Source: Petunia secreta (taxonomy: Eukaryota; Streptophyta; Magnoliopsida; Solanales; Solanaceae). Taken from it: a stretch of 64,000 bases of DNA. The translations under genes and the position numbers were made by a program. Shown here one piece after another: positions 21,521-33,000 of this stretch. How positions within the stretch are numbered: position 1 is the stretch's first letter; each line of letters opens with the position of its first letter. The notes under the pieces were generated by a model. That model saw nothing but the letters and a program-made list of their open reading frames with translations. It was not told the origin of the DNA and ran no database searches. The stretch spans positions 1,550,001-1,614,000 of the forward strand of contig JARKIP010000033.1 in the NCBI GenBank assembly GCA_029990175.1, in the 5' to 3' direction.

Positions 21521-21537
21521 TAAGTGTGGGGCGGTGA
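21521..21537 (+). other. Athila polypurine tract
   Basis: Purine-rich AAGTGTGGGGCGGTGA just before the TG that begins the 3' LTR, the usual form for the lineage. Confidence 0.7.
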
Positions 21538-22847
21538 TGTTTGGCAATATTTGCCTATTTTACCTTAATATTTCCTCCCAGTTTGATACGTTATTCGCCC
21601 ATTGCACGAAATAATTGCGATTGTTGCGCTCACTTATTGTGTTTGAGATTTTAGGAATGGTTTGGATGAATACGAGTGCAAACGGAGCGAAGATGTATAC
21701 AATCGAGCAAGAAGTTGATGAACTTAGCCAATTGTGGGATATGGCATTAGAAGGCAAGGCTATGGTGCATGTTGTAGATCTGTCAGAGCTTCAGACTTTG
21801 GAGTGCTATGAGCCATGCGACGCTTAGGGTATAAGAGCGCGACATCCAGATACTATGAGCCATACGACGCTTGCCCTATAGCTTGAAGTTCAGTGACCCC
21901 AACTTTTCCAACTTAGTTTAGGCTTGGGATTAACTTATGGGAGGACTTTGTAAACACTATAAAACATTATTATTTCGTTATTTTGAGGGGAAGTCAGATT
22001 TTGGGAGCAAGTTGTGAGTTCTAAACACATTGAACCAAGAGTTTAATTCCTTTATTTAATCTATTACAATCTATCATATTTCTCCCATGAATTCTTGTGT
22101 TGTTATTATGAATATGCGTAGCTAAACTGATCGTTCTAGGGTTAAAGCAAATACATGAAGGTTGATGTTTGAAAGATGATTTCTTCCTATTAATTTACCA
22201 CTACAGATTGTTTATTCTTTCTTGAGCCTAATTGTTTGGTTATTGAGGCCTGATAATTGAACACTATCTGTGGTTTACAAGTTGAACTCGACAGAGAGAA
22301 CTTGTGAATGCAAATAAGAAATAATAGGGCTTGACTGTGAACCTGGGCATCAGGGAATCGATTTGCGGGTAGGATAGACATATACCTATTCGCCTTGCTT
22401 AACTAAATACAGTGTTCCTTAATGCATGCATGTGATTTAATTCCATAGACATATAGGCGTTAGAGTAGCTTGCATAGACTCGTGAAGAATCGACAGGTTT
22501 TCACGAATATAATTAACCTGTTAGTTAGCAATCTAGGAAATTGAGATGTAGAATCAACTAAAAAACTCAACTGGATTGTCTGCAACTCTGACTCTGGACC
22601 GTCTCTCTTTTATTGATAACAACCCATAATTTACTCTCTATTAATTGACTTCATTACTTGCTTTTAATTATTTTTTTTCTTAGTTAGTAAAAACCACAAC
22701 CATCATTGAAACAGATCCCTGAATAGTTTTTAAGAAAAATTGTTTGCTAGGATTCAGTCTGTACAATAGTCCTCGTGGGAACGATACTCACTTATCACTT
22801 TATTACCTGCCGACCACGTATACTTGCATGTGTGTTTGGGAGCAACA
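21538..22847 (+). repeat. Athila 3' LTR
   Basis: 1310 bp, TGTTTGGC...GAGCAACA, matching 2986-4292 with scattered substitutions (by eye several percent) and few indels. TATA box at 21959-21965. Confidence 0.88.
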
Positions 22848-23375
22848 CTATTTCTTCAATGTGAGAAAGAATAACGGTGTGTTCAAGCTTCTCTAGGGAA
22901 TAGGTAGCAATGATAGTACTGTAAAGAGGATCAGCTTTTTAGAGTTTTGGGAAACCGGAAAAGTGTAGGATTTGACAGTTATTTGAATTTCCTCATTTAA
23001 GGCTTCTAGAATAGGTGGGGACGGTTGAAGTCTTAGAGAAGTATAACCACGAAAGGAATTTTTTCTATGATTATGGGCGGTTACACAAATAAGGAAGGTT
23101 TCCTTGATGCACGTTCATTAAGAAATCAATTTCAGTTATAACACTTAACATAAATAGCAGTGTAGATGTACCAAGACATGGTTCCTCATGCTTGTCTTTG
23201 TTCCTTCTATTTACCTTGTAGGTTCTTTCATGGGAACACATTAGAGCCTCTAAGTGTACTCCGTTGAATAAGTATACTTAAAAAAAGTACAAAATTAGAC
23301 TGGACAATAGTAACTATAGTTACAAGCAAGATAATGAACACTTAACTAGCCAAACCTTGAGAAATAAATGCTGAG
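22848..23375 (-). other. Copia sequence between RNase H and the extra ORF
   Basis: This minus-strand sequence follows the end of RNase H (stop at 23376) and runs to the Athila insertion; it continues at 2985. It is probably spacer plus the start of the extra ORF. The last stretch before the junction reads SLEKLEHTVILSHIEE on the minus strand, but the frame is not secure. Confidence 0.45.
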
Positions 23376-23945
23376 TCATCCATGTATTTTGGTCATCCCT
23401 AACTCCAACATGTTCCTCTCAAATTGAACTTTGTTCAGTGCTTTAGTAAAGATGTCAGCAATTTGGTCTTCAGTCCTGCAAGAATTCATGGTGATTAGAC
23501 CCTTCTCCACATTATCTTTAATAAAATGGTGTTTAATATCAATGTGCTTGGTTCTTTTATATTGAACTGGGTTCTTGGCAATGTTCACTGCACTAGTGTT
23601 ATCACAGAAATAGGCACAGCTCCGCATTTAATTCCAAAGCCCTCCAACTGCTGTTTGATCCACAGCAATTGTGAGCAACATGATGCAGCAGCTACATATT
23701 CTACTTCTGCAGTAGACAAGGTTACTGAATTCTACTTCTTCGTAGCCCAAGAAACTAGGCAAGGACCAAGAAAATGTGCCATCCCTGAAGTGATTTTCCT
23801 GTCCACCAGATGACCTGCATAATCAGCATCAGCAAAGCCAATTAATTCAAAAGTACCACCCCTAGGGTACCATAGACATAAATCCTGAGTTCCATTCAAA
23901 TATCTCAAGATTCTCTTCACAGCTATGAGATGTGATTCCTTAGGC
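23376..23945 (-). pseudogene. Copia RNase H
   Basis: Minus-strand pieces at 23732-23920 (MKRILRYLNGTQDLCLWYPRG, FADADYAGHLVDRKITSG) and 23376-23627 (CDNTSAVNIAKNPVQYKRTKHIDIKHHFIKDNVEKG, then EDQIADIFTKAL). These are the usual copia RNase H motifs, including FADAD, the C-D-N-x-S-A segment and ADIFTKAL. A frameshift near 23630-23730 separates the pieces. Confidence 0.75.
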
Positions 23946-24852
23946 TTGGACTGAAATCTAGCTCACAGTCCCACACAGTATACAATGTCAGGTCGACTAG
24001 CTGTGAGATTAAGGAGTGAACCTATAATTCCTCTATTTTGTCTCATTTGTAGAAGGACCTAGTTCATCCATATTCGAATTCACTACCCATCAACTTAGCA
24101 AATCCCTTGCATAATTCCTCATCAGTGGCTCCAAAAATGATGTCATCAACATATACCTGAACCACCAATAGATCCTTTCCTTTCTTTTTCAGGAACAATG
24201 TGTTGTCAATCTTCCCTCTTGAAAATCCATTCTTGAGCAAGAACCCTGATAATCTCTAATACCAGGCTCTAGGAGCTTGCTTCAACCCGTAGAGTGCCTT
24301 ATTAAGTTTGTAAACGTGATCAGGAAATTCACTGTTCACAAAACCGAGAGGCTGTATCACATAAACTTCTTCATTTGGGTATCCATTCAAGAAGGAACTC
24401 TTAACATCCATCTGATACAAGGTAAACTCCATGTATGTAGCAAAGGCAATCAACATTATTATAGCTTCCATCCTGGCTACTGGCGCACAGGTCTCATCAT
24501 AGTCAATTCCTTCCTCTTAACTGTATCCTTGGACTACCAGTCTAGCTTTATTTCTTGTCACAATACCATGTTCATCTAGTTTGTTTCTGAACACCCATTT
24601 TGTTTCAATAATTGATCAGTCCTTTGGTTTAGGAACCAGATGCCAAACTTTGCTTCTTTCAAACTGATGTAGTTCATCCTGCATGGCTACGACCCAATCA
24701 GGATCATCCAAGGCTTCCTTTACATTCTTTGGCTCCATAGATGATAGGAAGGCAAAGAATGCACAGAAGTTATTCAAGGCAGATCTAGTCATAATTCCAA
24801 TATCTAACTCAGATAACACATTCTCCAGAGGATGAGAAATTTGATGTTCCAT
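23946..24852 (-). pseudogene. Copia reverse transcriptase
   Basis: Minus-strand fragments: the RT start at 24616-24852 (DDPDWVVAMQDELHQFERSKVWHLVPKP), the middle at 24256-24471 (MDVKSSFLNGYPNEEVYVIQPLGF, LNKALYGLKQAPRAWY) and the catalytic YVDD at 24142-24153 (VYVDDIIFG). Stops and frameshifts lie between the fragments (for example near 24520 and 24255). The catalytic box is intact although the gene is not. Confidence 0.8.
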
Positions 24853-24860
24853 GGTCGGGG

Positions 24861-25175
24861 TTATATGTAATGAGAAGAATCTTCAGTGACATCTAGAGTG
24901 GGTTCTTCCTGATCATTAGGTTCACCAACTTTATCTGCTGTTCCCCCTGACATATTAACTCCTTGTTCCTTCTGAGTTGAATCTCCATCTTCTTCACATG
25001 GTTCCTCATTTTCCTCTGGGTCCTCAGGGTTACCTGCACCATCTTCTCGAAAAAGACCAATAGCCTGATCATCTACATATTTTTCATCAATTTCCTTATC
25101 TGATTCATCAAATACCACATGCATGCTCTCCTCTATTGTTTATGTTCTCTTGTTAAACACTTTGTAGGCCTTGCT
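24861..25175 (-). pseudogene. Copia integrase-RT linker, acidic
   Basis: 87 open codons on the minus strand between integrase and RT, rich in Glu/Asp (EDPEENEEPCEEDGDSTQKEQ). Such variable acidic linkers are usual in SIRE-like Pol between the IN C-terminus and RT. No catalytic function expected. Confidence 0.55.
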
Positions 25176-26241
25176 TTAAGTAGAGTACCCAAGAAATATT
25201 GTCTCATTACCTCTTGCATCAAATTTTCCCAATGGTTCCTTGCCGTTGTTGTGAACAAAACATTTACACCCAAAAGGTCTCAGATGTGCAATATTCGGTT
25301 TCCTTCCTCTGAGAAGTTCATAGGGACTCTTGTCAAGAATATCCCTTATGGAACACCTGTTTAGCAAGTAACATGCAGTGTTTATCGCTTCAGCCCAGAA
25401 GTTCCTTGCAAGACCACTTGATAACAGCATGGTTCTTGCCATATCCTCTTGAGACCTGTTCTTCCTTTCAACTACTCCATTTTGCGGTGGAGTTCTTGGT
25501 GCAGAGAAATTATGATCAATGTTGTGTTTGGTACAATACTCAGAAAATTTTATGTTTTCAAACTCGGTGCCATGGTCAGATCTGATGCTGACCAATTCCA
25601 AACTCGACCTTTTCTGCACAACTCCTGCCCAATCCTTGAAGCTATCAAAAGCTTCATCTTTAGATGCCAAGAACAAGGTCCATGCGTACCTTGAACAATC
25701 GTCAACTATTACGAACACAAACCTCTTTCCTCATCTGCTCCTGACTCTCATGGGTCCAAAAAGATCCATATGTATCAACTCTAAAGGCTTTGATGTACTT
25801 ACCACCTTTTTGGATTTGAAGGATGATCTCACATGTTTCCCTTTAACACAAGCATCACACATCTTTATGTTTTCAAATTTTCTTGTTTGGCAATCCACGA
25901 ACCAGCTCCTTCGACACTAACTTGTTGAGCTGTGACAGGCTAGCATGTCCCATCCTTTTGTGCCATAGCTGAGAGTCACTTTCTTGAACATTCAAGCATG
26001 TTAAGTTATTTTGAGGCAGTGATTTCAGTGATGATTTGTACACATTATTTACCCTTTGTCCTTCTATGACAATTTTTCCACTCTGTAGGTTCTTCACAAT
26101 ACATCCTACGGAGAAGAAGCTCACTTTATTTTCTCTATCGTACAGTTGAGAAATACTCATCAAATTGTGTCGAAGACCGTCAACATAATATACATTTTCA
26201 ATTGCATGATCTAGAGATCTCCCAACTTTTCTAATTCCCAC
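25176..26241 (-). pseudogene. Copia integrase
   Basis: The N-terminal zinc-binding part is at 25873-26241 (LWHKRMGHASLSQLNKL; the CDAC pair lies just beyond a frameshift near 25870). The first catalytic Asp is in HMDLFGP at about 25755. The core at 25176-25718 has VIVDDCSRY, SDHGTEFEN with the second Asp, and QNGVVERKNR with the Glu. The C-terminal GKSP-type segment reads LDKSPYELLRGRKP and FGCKCFVHN. All three DDE residues are present, but frameshifts break the frame near 25720 and 25870. Confidence 0.8.
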
Positions 26242-26740
26242 AATCTGACCACTTTTTCCTCCTCCGAAGGCTACATTGCCTCCTTAAAATGCTGCGACTG
26301 AGAGAAAGTTCCTTCTGTCTCCATTCATATGTCTTGAATAACCACTGTCAAGAATCCAGCTCGGGTTGTTCACTCTCACTCCAGCCTGCAAAACAAATCA
26401 AGGGCCAGTTTTAGGAACCCGAACAAGCTTGGGTCCCTATTTATGAGAAAATGGATAAATCAAATCTTTCTTAGACTATTCAGGTAAAATACTCCTTTTA
26501 TTTTTGGCCTTTGCCTTGCTTGCATTCATCAAACTTTGTCTGTAATGCCCAGTTTCACCAGAGAAGGTGCACAACATGTTACTAGGCAAACCCACATATT
26601 TACTTTTAGGATTATATGGGGGCAGTGGTTTCTTGAATCCTAGCCCTTGTTTTCCTTTGTTCTGGTTTTCAAGAACCCAATTCATTGCCTCAAAGGATTT
26701 GTTCCATTTTGTTAATCTGGTAAGCTCACAGTCAAATTTT
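26242..26740 (-). pseudogene. Copia zinc-knuckle segment and protease
   Basis: Minus-strand 26476-26685 reads GKQGLGFKKPLPPYNPKSKYVGLP followed by a damaged zinc knuckle (CTFSGETGHYRQSL; second Cys and last Cys lost), the usual SIRE-type segment before protease. The aspartic protease active site WILDSGYSRHM is at about 26334-26366, with DSG at 26341-26349. Stops at about 26285 and 26475 interrupt it. Confidence 0.7.
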
Positions 26741-27536
26741 TCAACATTTTATTTGAGAATCCTGTTTTTCTCAGTTTCCTGATACAGGATCTCATTTGTT
26801 CTTTTAAGCTCATCTTCAAGAAAAGTTTGAACTTCACTGATTACTTGCTTACCATTAACACTTTCCTTTAACTGATTTAATTCAATTTCAAGTTCTGAGA
26901 TCTTAGAATTTGACACAAGAGCCTGTCCTTTCAGAATAGCATTAATTTCTTCAAGTTCAATATTTTGCTCTTGGAGACTCTTGTGTTTTGCTCTTAGATC
27001 ACTCATATCTTCAGTAAATTTATCTTTCTCACTTTTTACCTTTTCATAACCCTCAATTAAGGTGGTAGTTATTAAAATCAAGTTTTTAGTAGAGTATGTG
27101 AGCAGATTTTCTTTTAGTTCAGAAAGACATACCTCTGCTGAATGAGCAGCTTCTTCTCCATCAGTTGCCTTGAGGGCTGATTCCTTCTTCTGATCGTCTT
27201 CTGTGTACATCTCTTTCAACTTCTCCCAAAGTTCTTTGGCAGACTTGTATTCCATCACCTTTGCTAGCGCATCGATTGTCAGCCCTTTTCTCAAGTATAA
27301 CATAGCTTTGGCATTTGCTTCCAGCCAATCTAAATCTTGAGGATCAAGTTCTTCTACCAGCTTTGGAACCAAGGATCCATTTGCTACTCTCTTCACAGGT
27401 ACATGAAGTACTCGTTTTATGATCAGCCAGAGACTGTAATCCATCGCTTGAAGGAAGATTTTCATTTGCTTCTTCCACTATTTGTAGCTTGTTCCATTAA
27501 ACACAGGTGGCTTGGAGGGATCTCTTCCTCCTCTGA
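26741..27536 (-). pseudogene. Copia gag, module 2 (N-terminal domain fused to coiled coil)
   Basis: Open on the minus strand at 26749-27465, and recognisable upstream to 27536 across a stop (PPVFNGTSYK, stop, WKKQMKIFLQAMDYSLW). The N-terminal half is a UBN2-type gag domain (AKAMLYLRKGLTIDALAKVMEYKSAKELWEKLKEMY). It passes at about KKESALKATDG into a long coiled coil (AEVCLSELKENLLTY ... DEKSVNGK-like heptads) typical of SIRE Gag C-termini. The central zinc knuckle is missing, so there is an internal deletion. Interrupted upstream by the long-LTR element at 27537. Confidence 0.7.
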
Positions 27537-30026
27537 TGACACGACCCGAAATCCAGTTAGGTCGTGCAGGCACCCGACATCCTCCCCAAGACCCGTCGGG
27601 CGAACCCTTACCAATTAAATAGGAAAATAAATATAACAATTCACAAATAAGGACAAGACTTAAAAAAAAAACACAGACATACTGATATCTCTAAGCTGTA
27701 CAAAAGAAATTACAGCTGACTACCCAACATACTAGGTTTAGGGATATCCAGACTAGACATCTAAGAGTAAAAAAGAAGACAGATACCTCCTGAAGGGAGC
27801 AAAATGCAACTGAAATGATAACCAATAAACTGGTGGCCATCCGGAATAAAATCTGGCTCACCCTGACAGCTGAAGTCGTCTCCGCTCCTTCACAACGTGG
27901 CGAACTCAATTCTGGAGCGAACCTACCGAAACGAAATAGATAGACAAGAAACAGACAACAAACAAGGGTGAGCCAAAAGGACTCAGTAAGTGGGGCAGAC
28001 TAGCCACCTCAAAGAATAGGATAGCTAGCCTGGGAGAAAAGAAATAGATAAATCAAATTCCTTTTATTTAAATTATAAAAAGGCAGAGCCAGATAACAAC
28101 CGGAAACACGTAAGAAACTTATAAACTCAACCAAGGATGCGTGCCAGAAACATATCAACAAATAAGCAATGCACGTATAAGCAGAACAGTAATCATCTAC
28201 CGCACGTCTACACAATAGTATGAATTGAGATGAAATGAAATGACATGAAATATGATGCGAAGGGTCACATGTGGAATACTCCTGCATTCGAGGGGAATCC
28301 AATCTGATAACCAACTGGAGCGGAATACTCCTACTCCTGGAGCGGAATACTCCTGCACCCGATATAATATAAAGCAGAGGCGGAATACTCCTGCACTCTC
28401 TTGGGGCGGAATACTCCTGCACCTGATATAATGTAAAGCTGAAGCGGAATACTCCTGCACTCTCCTAGGGCGGAATCCTCCTACCCTCAATATGATATAA
28501 TGGAGCGAAATACTCCTGCTCCTGGGGCGGAATACTCCTACCCTCAATATGATTCAATGGAGCGGAATACTCCTGCTCCTGGGGCGGAATACTCCTGCAC
28601 CCAATATGATATGCAATGTAATGCATATGAATGACATATAATGCATATGAATGTAATGTGATGCAATAATAACCCCTCACCGGCGTGGGACTCTCATCGA
28701 CAGCCGGGGAGTAGATGCCAACTCACAGCCAGAGTACAATGCTCAAATCCTCAATGCAATACCAACAACATGACATAACATATAATATACAATGTAAATC
28801 CAAGGCTAAGGCGTAAGGAGTACGCCTATCGGCAGCTGCACACGTATGGGACACGTGGTAGAAAATCCACGAGGCCAGGTGCCTCCAAAGAAATGGATAT
28901 AAACACTTACCTCGTTTCAAAGTTAGCACAATTACTCAACAACCGCTTTGTCCTTTGAATTCATTGCCAAACGATCCCACTCTATTCAACAAGCAGAAAA
29001 ATATATCAAATTAGGCTAAAGGCTTCATTCCTCACATATTAGGGCAATCCAGGTAGGAACCTGATACCCTATTCGCATACACAATACGCAGGTCGGGCCT
29101 ATATACAGGGTTTATGCTCACATAACCAAACCTTAAATAAATTACATTTATAAGTTGCCCATAACTCACTGAGTACGAATATATAATCAATTTCGTTATC
29201 GGGGTCCGTTTGACCCTTTAAACTATTAATTGAACTTATTAGAATGATGTATAATATTCCAAGTTTTACCGTTAAAACATACTCAAACACACGTAATAAA
29301 CTCAAATAATATATTAGGATCATTACCTGAATGTTTAAGGATGAAAATTCTACTTTTCTCCGGCCCCTTTTCTTATTTTCTGGCATTTTCTTTTTCCACT
29401 GCGTAATTTCCTAATTCTCTGTTAATGTTGCGTTTCTGTTGTTTCTGTAAAGATGAGCATATAAGCTCATCTTTAAAACCGCCATCCATTTTTCCTTTTT
29501 TTGTCTTTTTCTTTTTTTGTCTTTTGTCTTTTTCTCTTTTTTTTTCGCGACGAAAATCAAAACGGTGCCCTATGATATTCAAAATAATTCCAACTTTTGC
29601 ATACGAGTTATACAAAATATATGTAACATACTCGCGAAGGCGGATATCAAATCGGACTTCCAAAACTCAAGATACTAATTTAAATGAAAAAGGTCAAATT
29701 ATTTAACTTTCGGCATTTTAGCGGAAACTAGCCGAACAATATCGAAATTCACTTTCGAAAGTTCATAAAAATCAAAAATAATCATACGAACCTAACGGCG
29801 CTTTCGGATTCTGAATCGGAGCTCATTCGGCAAAACCGAGCTCGAAAATCTCTTTTTAATATTTATCGCCAATAAAAACTGAAACCTTCTTCCGATGCCT
29901 ACCAAACGAGGTCTGATTTAGCTCAAATTTTACAGACATGCCCTAATAGATATTACGAATAGTTTAAAATTATCGGCACACCAATCGGTGTCCTAACTTC
30001 CGAAATGACTGACCGAGGTCGTTTCA
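27537..30026 (-). repeat. Long-LTR element, 3' LTR
   Basis: Plus-strand text starts TGACACGACC and ends GGTCGTTTCA, matching 34135-36706. It contains a cluster of GCGGAATACTCCTGC repeats at about 28265-28600. Minus-strand ORFs here (for example 28009-28422, 28197-28547) are by-products of the tandem repeat. The 2.5 kb otherwise shows no gene. Confidence 0.92.
28265..28605. repeat. GCGGAATACTCCTGC repeat array in the 3' LTR
   Basis: About ten copies of GCGGAATACTCCT(G/A)C separated by 5-30 bases (CACCCGATATAAT, TCCTGG, CTCTCTTGG). Spacing is irregular, so this is an internal LTR minisatellite and not CRISPR. Confidence 0.8.
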
Positions 30027-33000
30027 TTCTCCTCAACTTAAACTCTCGTTCGTCCTCGAACGAGCCTAAATCTAAAGAAGAATTCGCACAGATAGTAAAA
30101 GAACTTGCACGACCTTCATGAGTTACTCCACGGACATTATTTCCTGATTACAGAATCAGAATTATAACACACATATTGGACTCTTGGATAAAATCATAGC
30201 TGGATAATATGATAATACCATTAGACAGCTTATTTTGACTAAGCTGATCCTTCCTCGATCACGAGAGCGGAGTTCTATATTTTCGAAATGAAGATACACG
30301 CAACTCTTGATGGGCTAACATGATTCCACCAACGAATCACCTCGTCGATATACTTTTGATATAGAACAGGTCGATGAAACAAAGAATTAGCTCACACTTG
30401 ATGCAATAGGGGAAACTTTTGAGGTACCTTATTACTACACACTATAGAAGATTTGATGCAAGCTATATTATTTTTACGAACGCACTATGCAACATCTCAG
30501 TTGATGTTAGTGTTGTTCCGCAAGCTCCTTCTAGGAATGTAGTTATTCATATCCTAATGTATGTCAAAGGTTCATCTGAACAGGGTCTATCGTATAAGGA
30601 AAAGGATCATACAACTACTACTGGATAGTATGATGTAGACCAAGAACGATCTTCAGACTGAACATCTACCTCAGGGTATTGTCTTTGAATTGGAACTATT
30701 ATGACTTGAAAAAGCAAATATAAAAGAGACATGTAGTTGGACCATGAGCTGAGGCAGAATACCAGCAACAAAGTTGATTACATGTACACTTATAACGCTA
30801 AAGTAACTTCTCAAAGAGTTGAGGTGTGAAGGAGATATGCCAATGATGGAGGGACGACAAGCTGCACTAGAACTTTATCTCCAAATTTTCATGAAGTAAA
30901 ACAACGTCATTATGAGTATCCAGTTCTAGTTGAATACAGACAGATAGTTAAAGAAAATCGAAGTCACAATACAAGGTTACTACTGACAGTGTTCTCATGT
31001 ATAAAGATAGACTTTGAGTTTCTGATGTTGCAGATTTACGTGGATAGATTATGATAGAGGCACATTATTCCAAATACAGTATTCATCCAGGTTCGACTAA
31101 GATGCACCATGATCTTAAGCAGATTTATTAGTGGGGATGGAATGAAGTATGACATAGCAGAATTTGTGGCTCAATGTTCTAATTGCCAGCAAGTTAAAGT
31201 CGTGTCATCTTTCCAAAATTTATACTTTCAGCAGATAGGTACGTATATATGATCAGGTTACCAGCTTATCTCTGTCATTAATAGATTATTAGTGGATTTA
31301 GCAATGATCGACACTCATTGTAGATTTCTGTCGTGGCCTTACTTTGGGTCGTGAGAAAAGTGGTATCAACACCTCAGAGATTTAATATTACCATTCAGTA
31401 TTTGGAGGAAGACTCCTCCACTTAAAGCACAAACTCATACAGCCATTTGAATAGGAATAACCATCCTCGCACAGTCTGCTGGACTAAAGAAGATTTAGCT
31501 AAAAGCTGAACGTAGGCAGACCTAAGCTACCAACTACTCTTTCGAGTTGCCAAATAGCTGCAACTCTCGAGTTCACAACTCCATACCTTTTCCGTAAACA
31601 CCACCGCCTGATGGATGGTACTTCTATATAAAAATTTCGGCAGAGTTTCCCCTGAAACTGGATGATCCGCAAAAACAGAACCAGCACTATACTATACATG
31701 AGAATGGATACCCGGATAAAATGATATCCAAAACAATAATATGCCTACCCGGCTACAATAACACGTACTCTGGCTCAACACAGGGAACGCCACAAGCGGC
31801 TACCAATCGCCCAAGCTCACTAGTACCGGACGAAGAAGAAATGGAAATGGATCGAGGATAGAAATAATTAGAGCTTCAGGAAGTTCATCTTCTTATTTGC
31901 TTGGCTACCAAAGCTAGACTACTTCCGAGTCAGGCGAGCCAAAGAATCGCAATTGAAGAGATAGACATTAAATAAGCTTTATGAAACAACATCCATGCCA
32001 ATTTGACCTCCCAATAAGAAGGAAACTCTGACAATTTATCAGAAACCATTTTATAACCCAGACAAGCTCATTGGATAACATGACTTTACTAGCGTCTCGA
32101 ACCAAGAGGAGATACGTAGATCGAGCATTACTTACCAGACACTTTACACCGGAAGAAACAACGACACTTCCTGATGGTGATGAATAATAATCCCATCATC
32201 ATACCAACACTGATTTTCGAGGAGAGGTAAACTGAATTGGCATAATAACAGAAGGTGGCATAACAAGATGCCAAGCAGAAAAATACCGATACTCACTCAC
32301 AAATCCCTCACAAATCCCTCACATTTAAACCAGATAAACTAGCAGGGTCATCATAAATGCCAGGAATAAATCATATCAGAAGCTCACCCCTCTTCCGCAA
32401 CCAATTCTTAATAGAAATGACATCCAAGGAAACCATCGAAACATGATAAGATACACCATTTCCAGATCGATCGAAAGAATCAAATCTTACTCTCATTTAA
32501 GAGAAGAAAAAATACTCGGGTCTACTACATCGGATGCCTCAGCATCCTACCAGACTGGAAGTTCATAAAACTGCCTCTGCGGCTGAACTAAGCCGCTACA
32601 CTGATAATCACCTTCTGAAGAATAACTGCCACCAGGCTCTCAACCTTTACTGGATCGTAGCATTTCCCTGGTTGATTGAGATCTAAATAAAATCTCATGC
32701 GACTGTGTAGGTGCCTGACGAGAGAAAGGATGACTGCCTGCTCGCCGGAGTAACGGAAAACTCTTTAAAGGATAACCAGACTCAAGACAATGGTACCACA
32801 TTTTCGCTGAAAAATAGAAGCTGGAAAGATTGCTAATAGCTGTAAAGAGAAGACTGAATCTGATCTTGATGAGCTACTGGCGCACTCTAAGAATCACGTG
32901 ACACAAGCTGAGATAACCTGGAAGGTGACCTCCCAAAATAATCAGAACTTTTACCTCCAAATGAGGTACCATGGTTACCCACCAGGGCCGTAGGATTTCT

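Larger units (their letters stand above)
2986..22847 (+). mobile_element. Athila-lineage Ty3/gypsy retrotransposon containing a nested CRM-like element
   Basis: Two ~1.31-kb LTRs (2986-4292 and 21538-22847) flank a PBS, gag, protease, RT, RNase H, integrase, a long 3' region with an extra ORF, and a polypurine tract. Pol sequence such as HKILLEEGHKPNVEQQRRLNP and VEVFMDDFSVFG is characteristic of Athila. Without the 7.7-kb nested element it is about 12.1 kb, a usual size for the lineage. I found no clear 5-bp target duplication: ATGCT lies before and CTATT after. The first bases of the 5' LTR look diverged, so its left edge is uncertain by several bases. Every gene is broken. Confidence 0.85.

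Noticed and set aside
2986..22847. A target-site duplication for the Athila element
   Set aside because: The five bases on each side (ATGCT and CTATT) do not match and the 5' LTR edge is diverged. The insertion is supported by the LTRs and by copia sequence on both sides, but not by a duplication.
28265..28605. CRISPR-like spacing of short repeats
   Set aside because: Spacer lengths are irregular, spacers are related to one another, there are no cas genes, and the context is a plant LTR.
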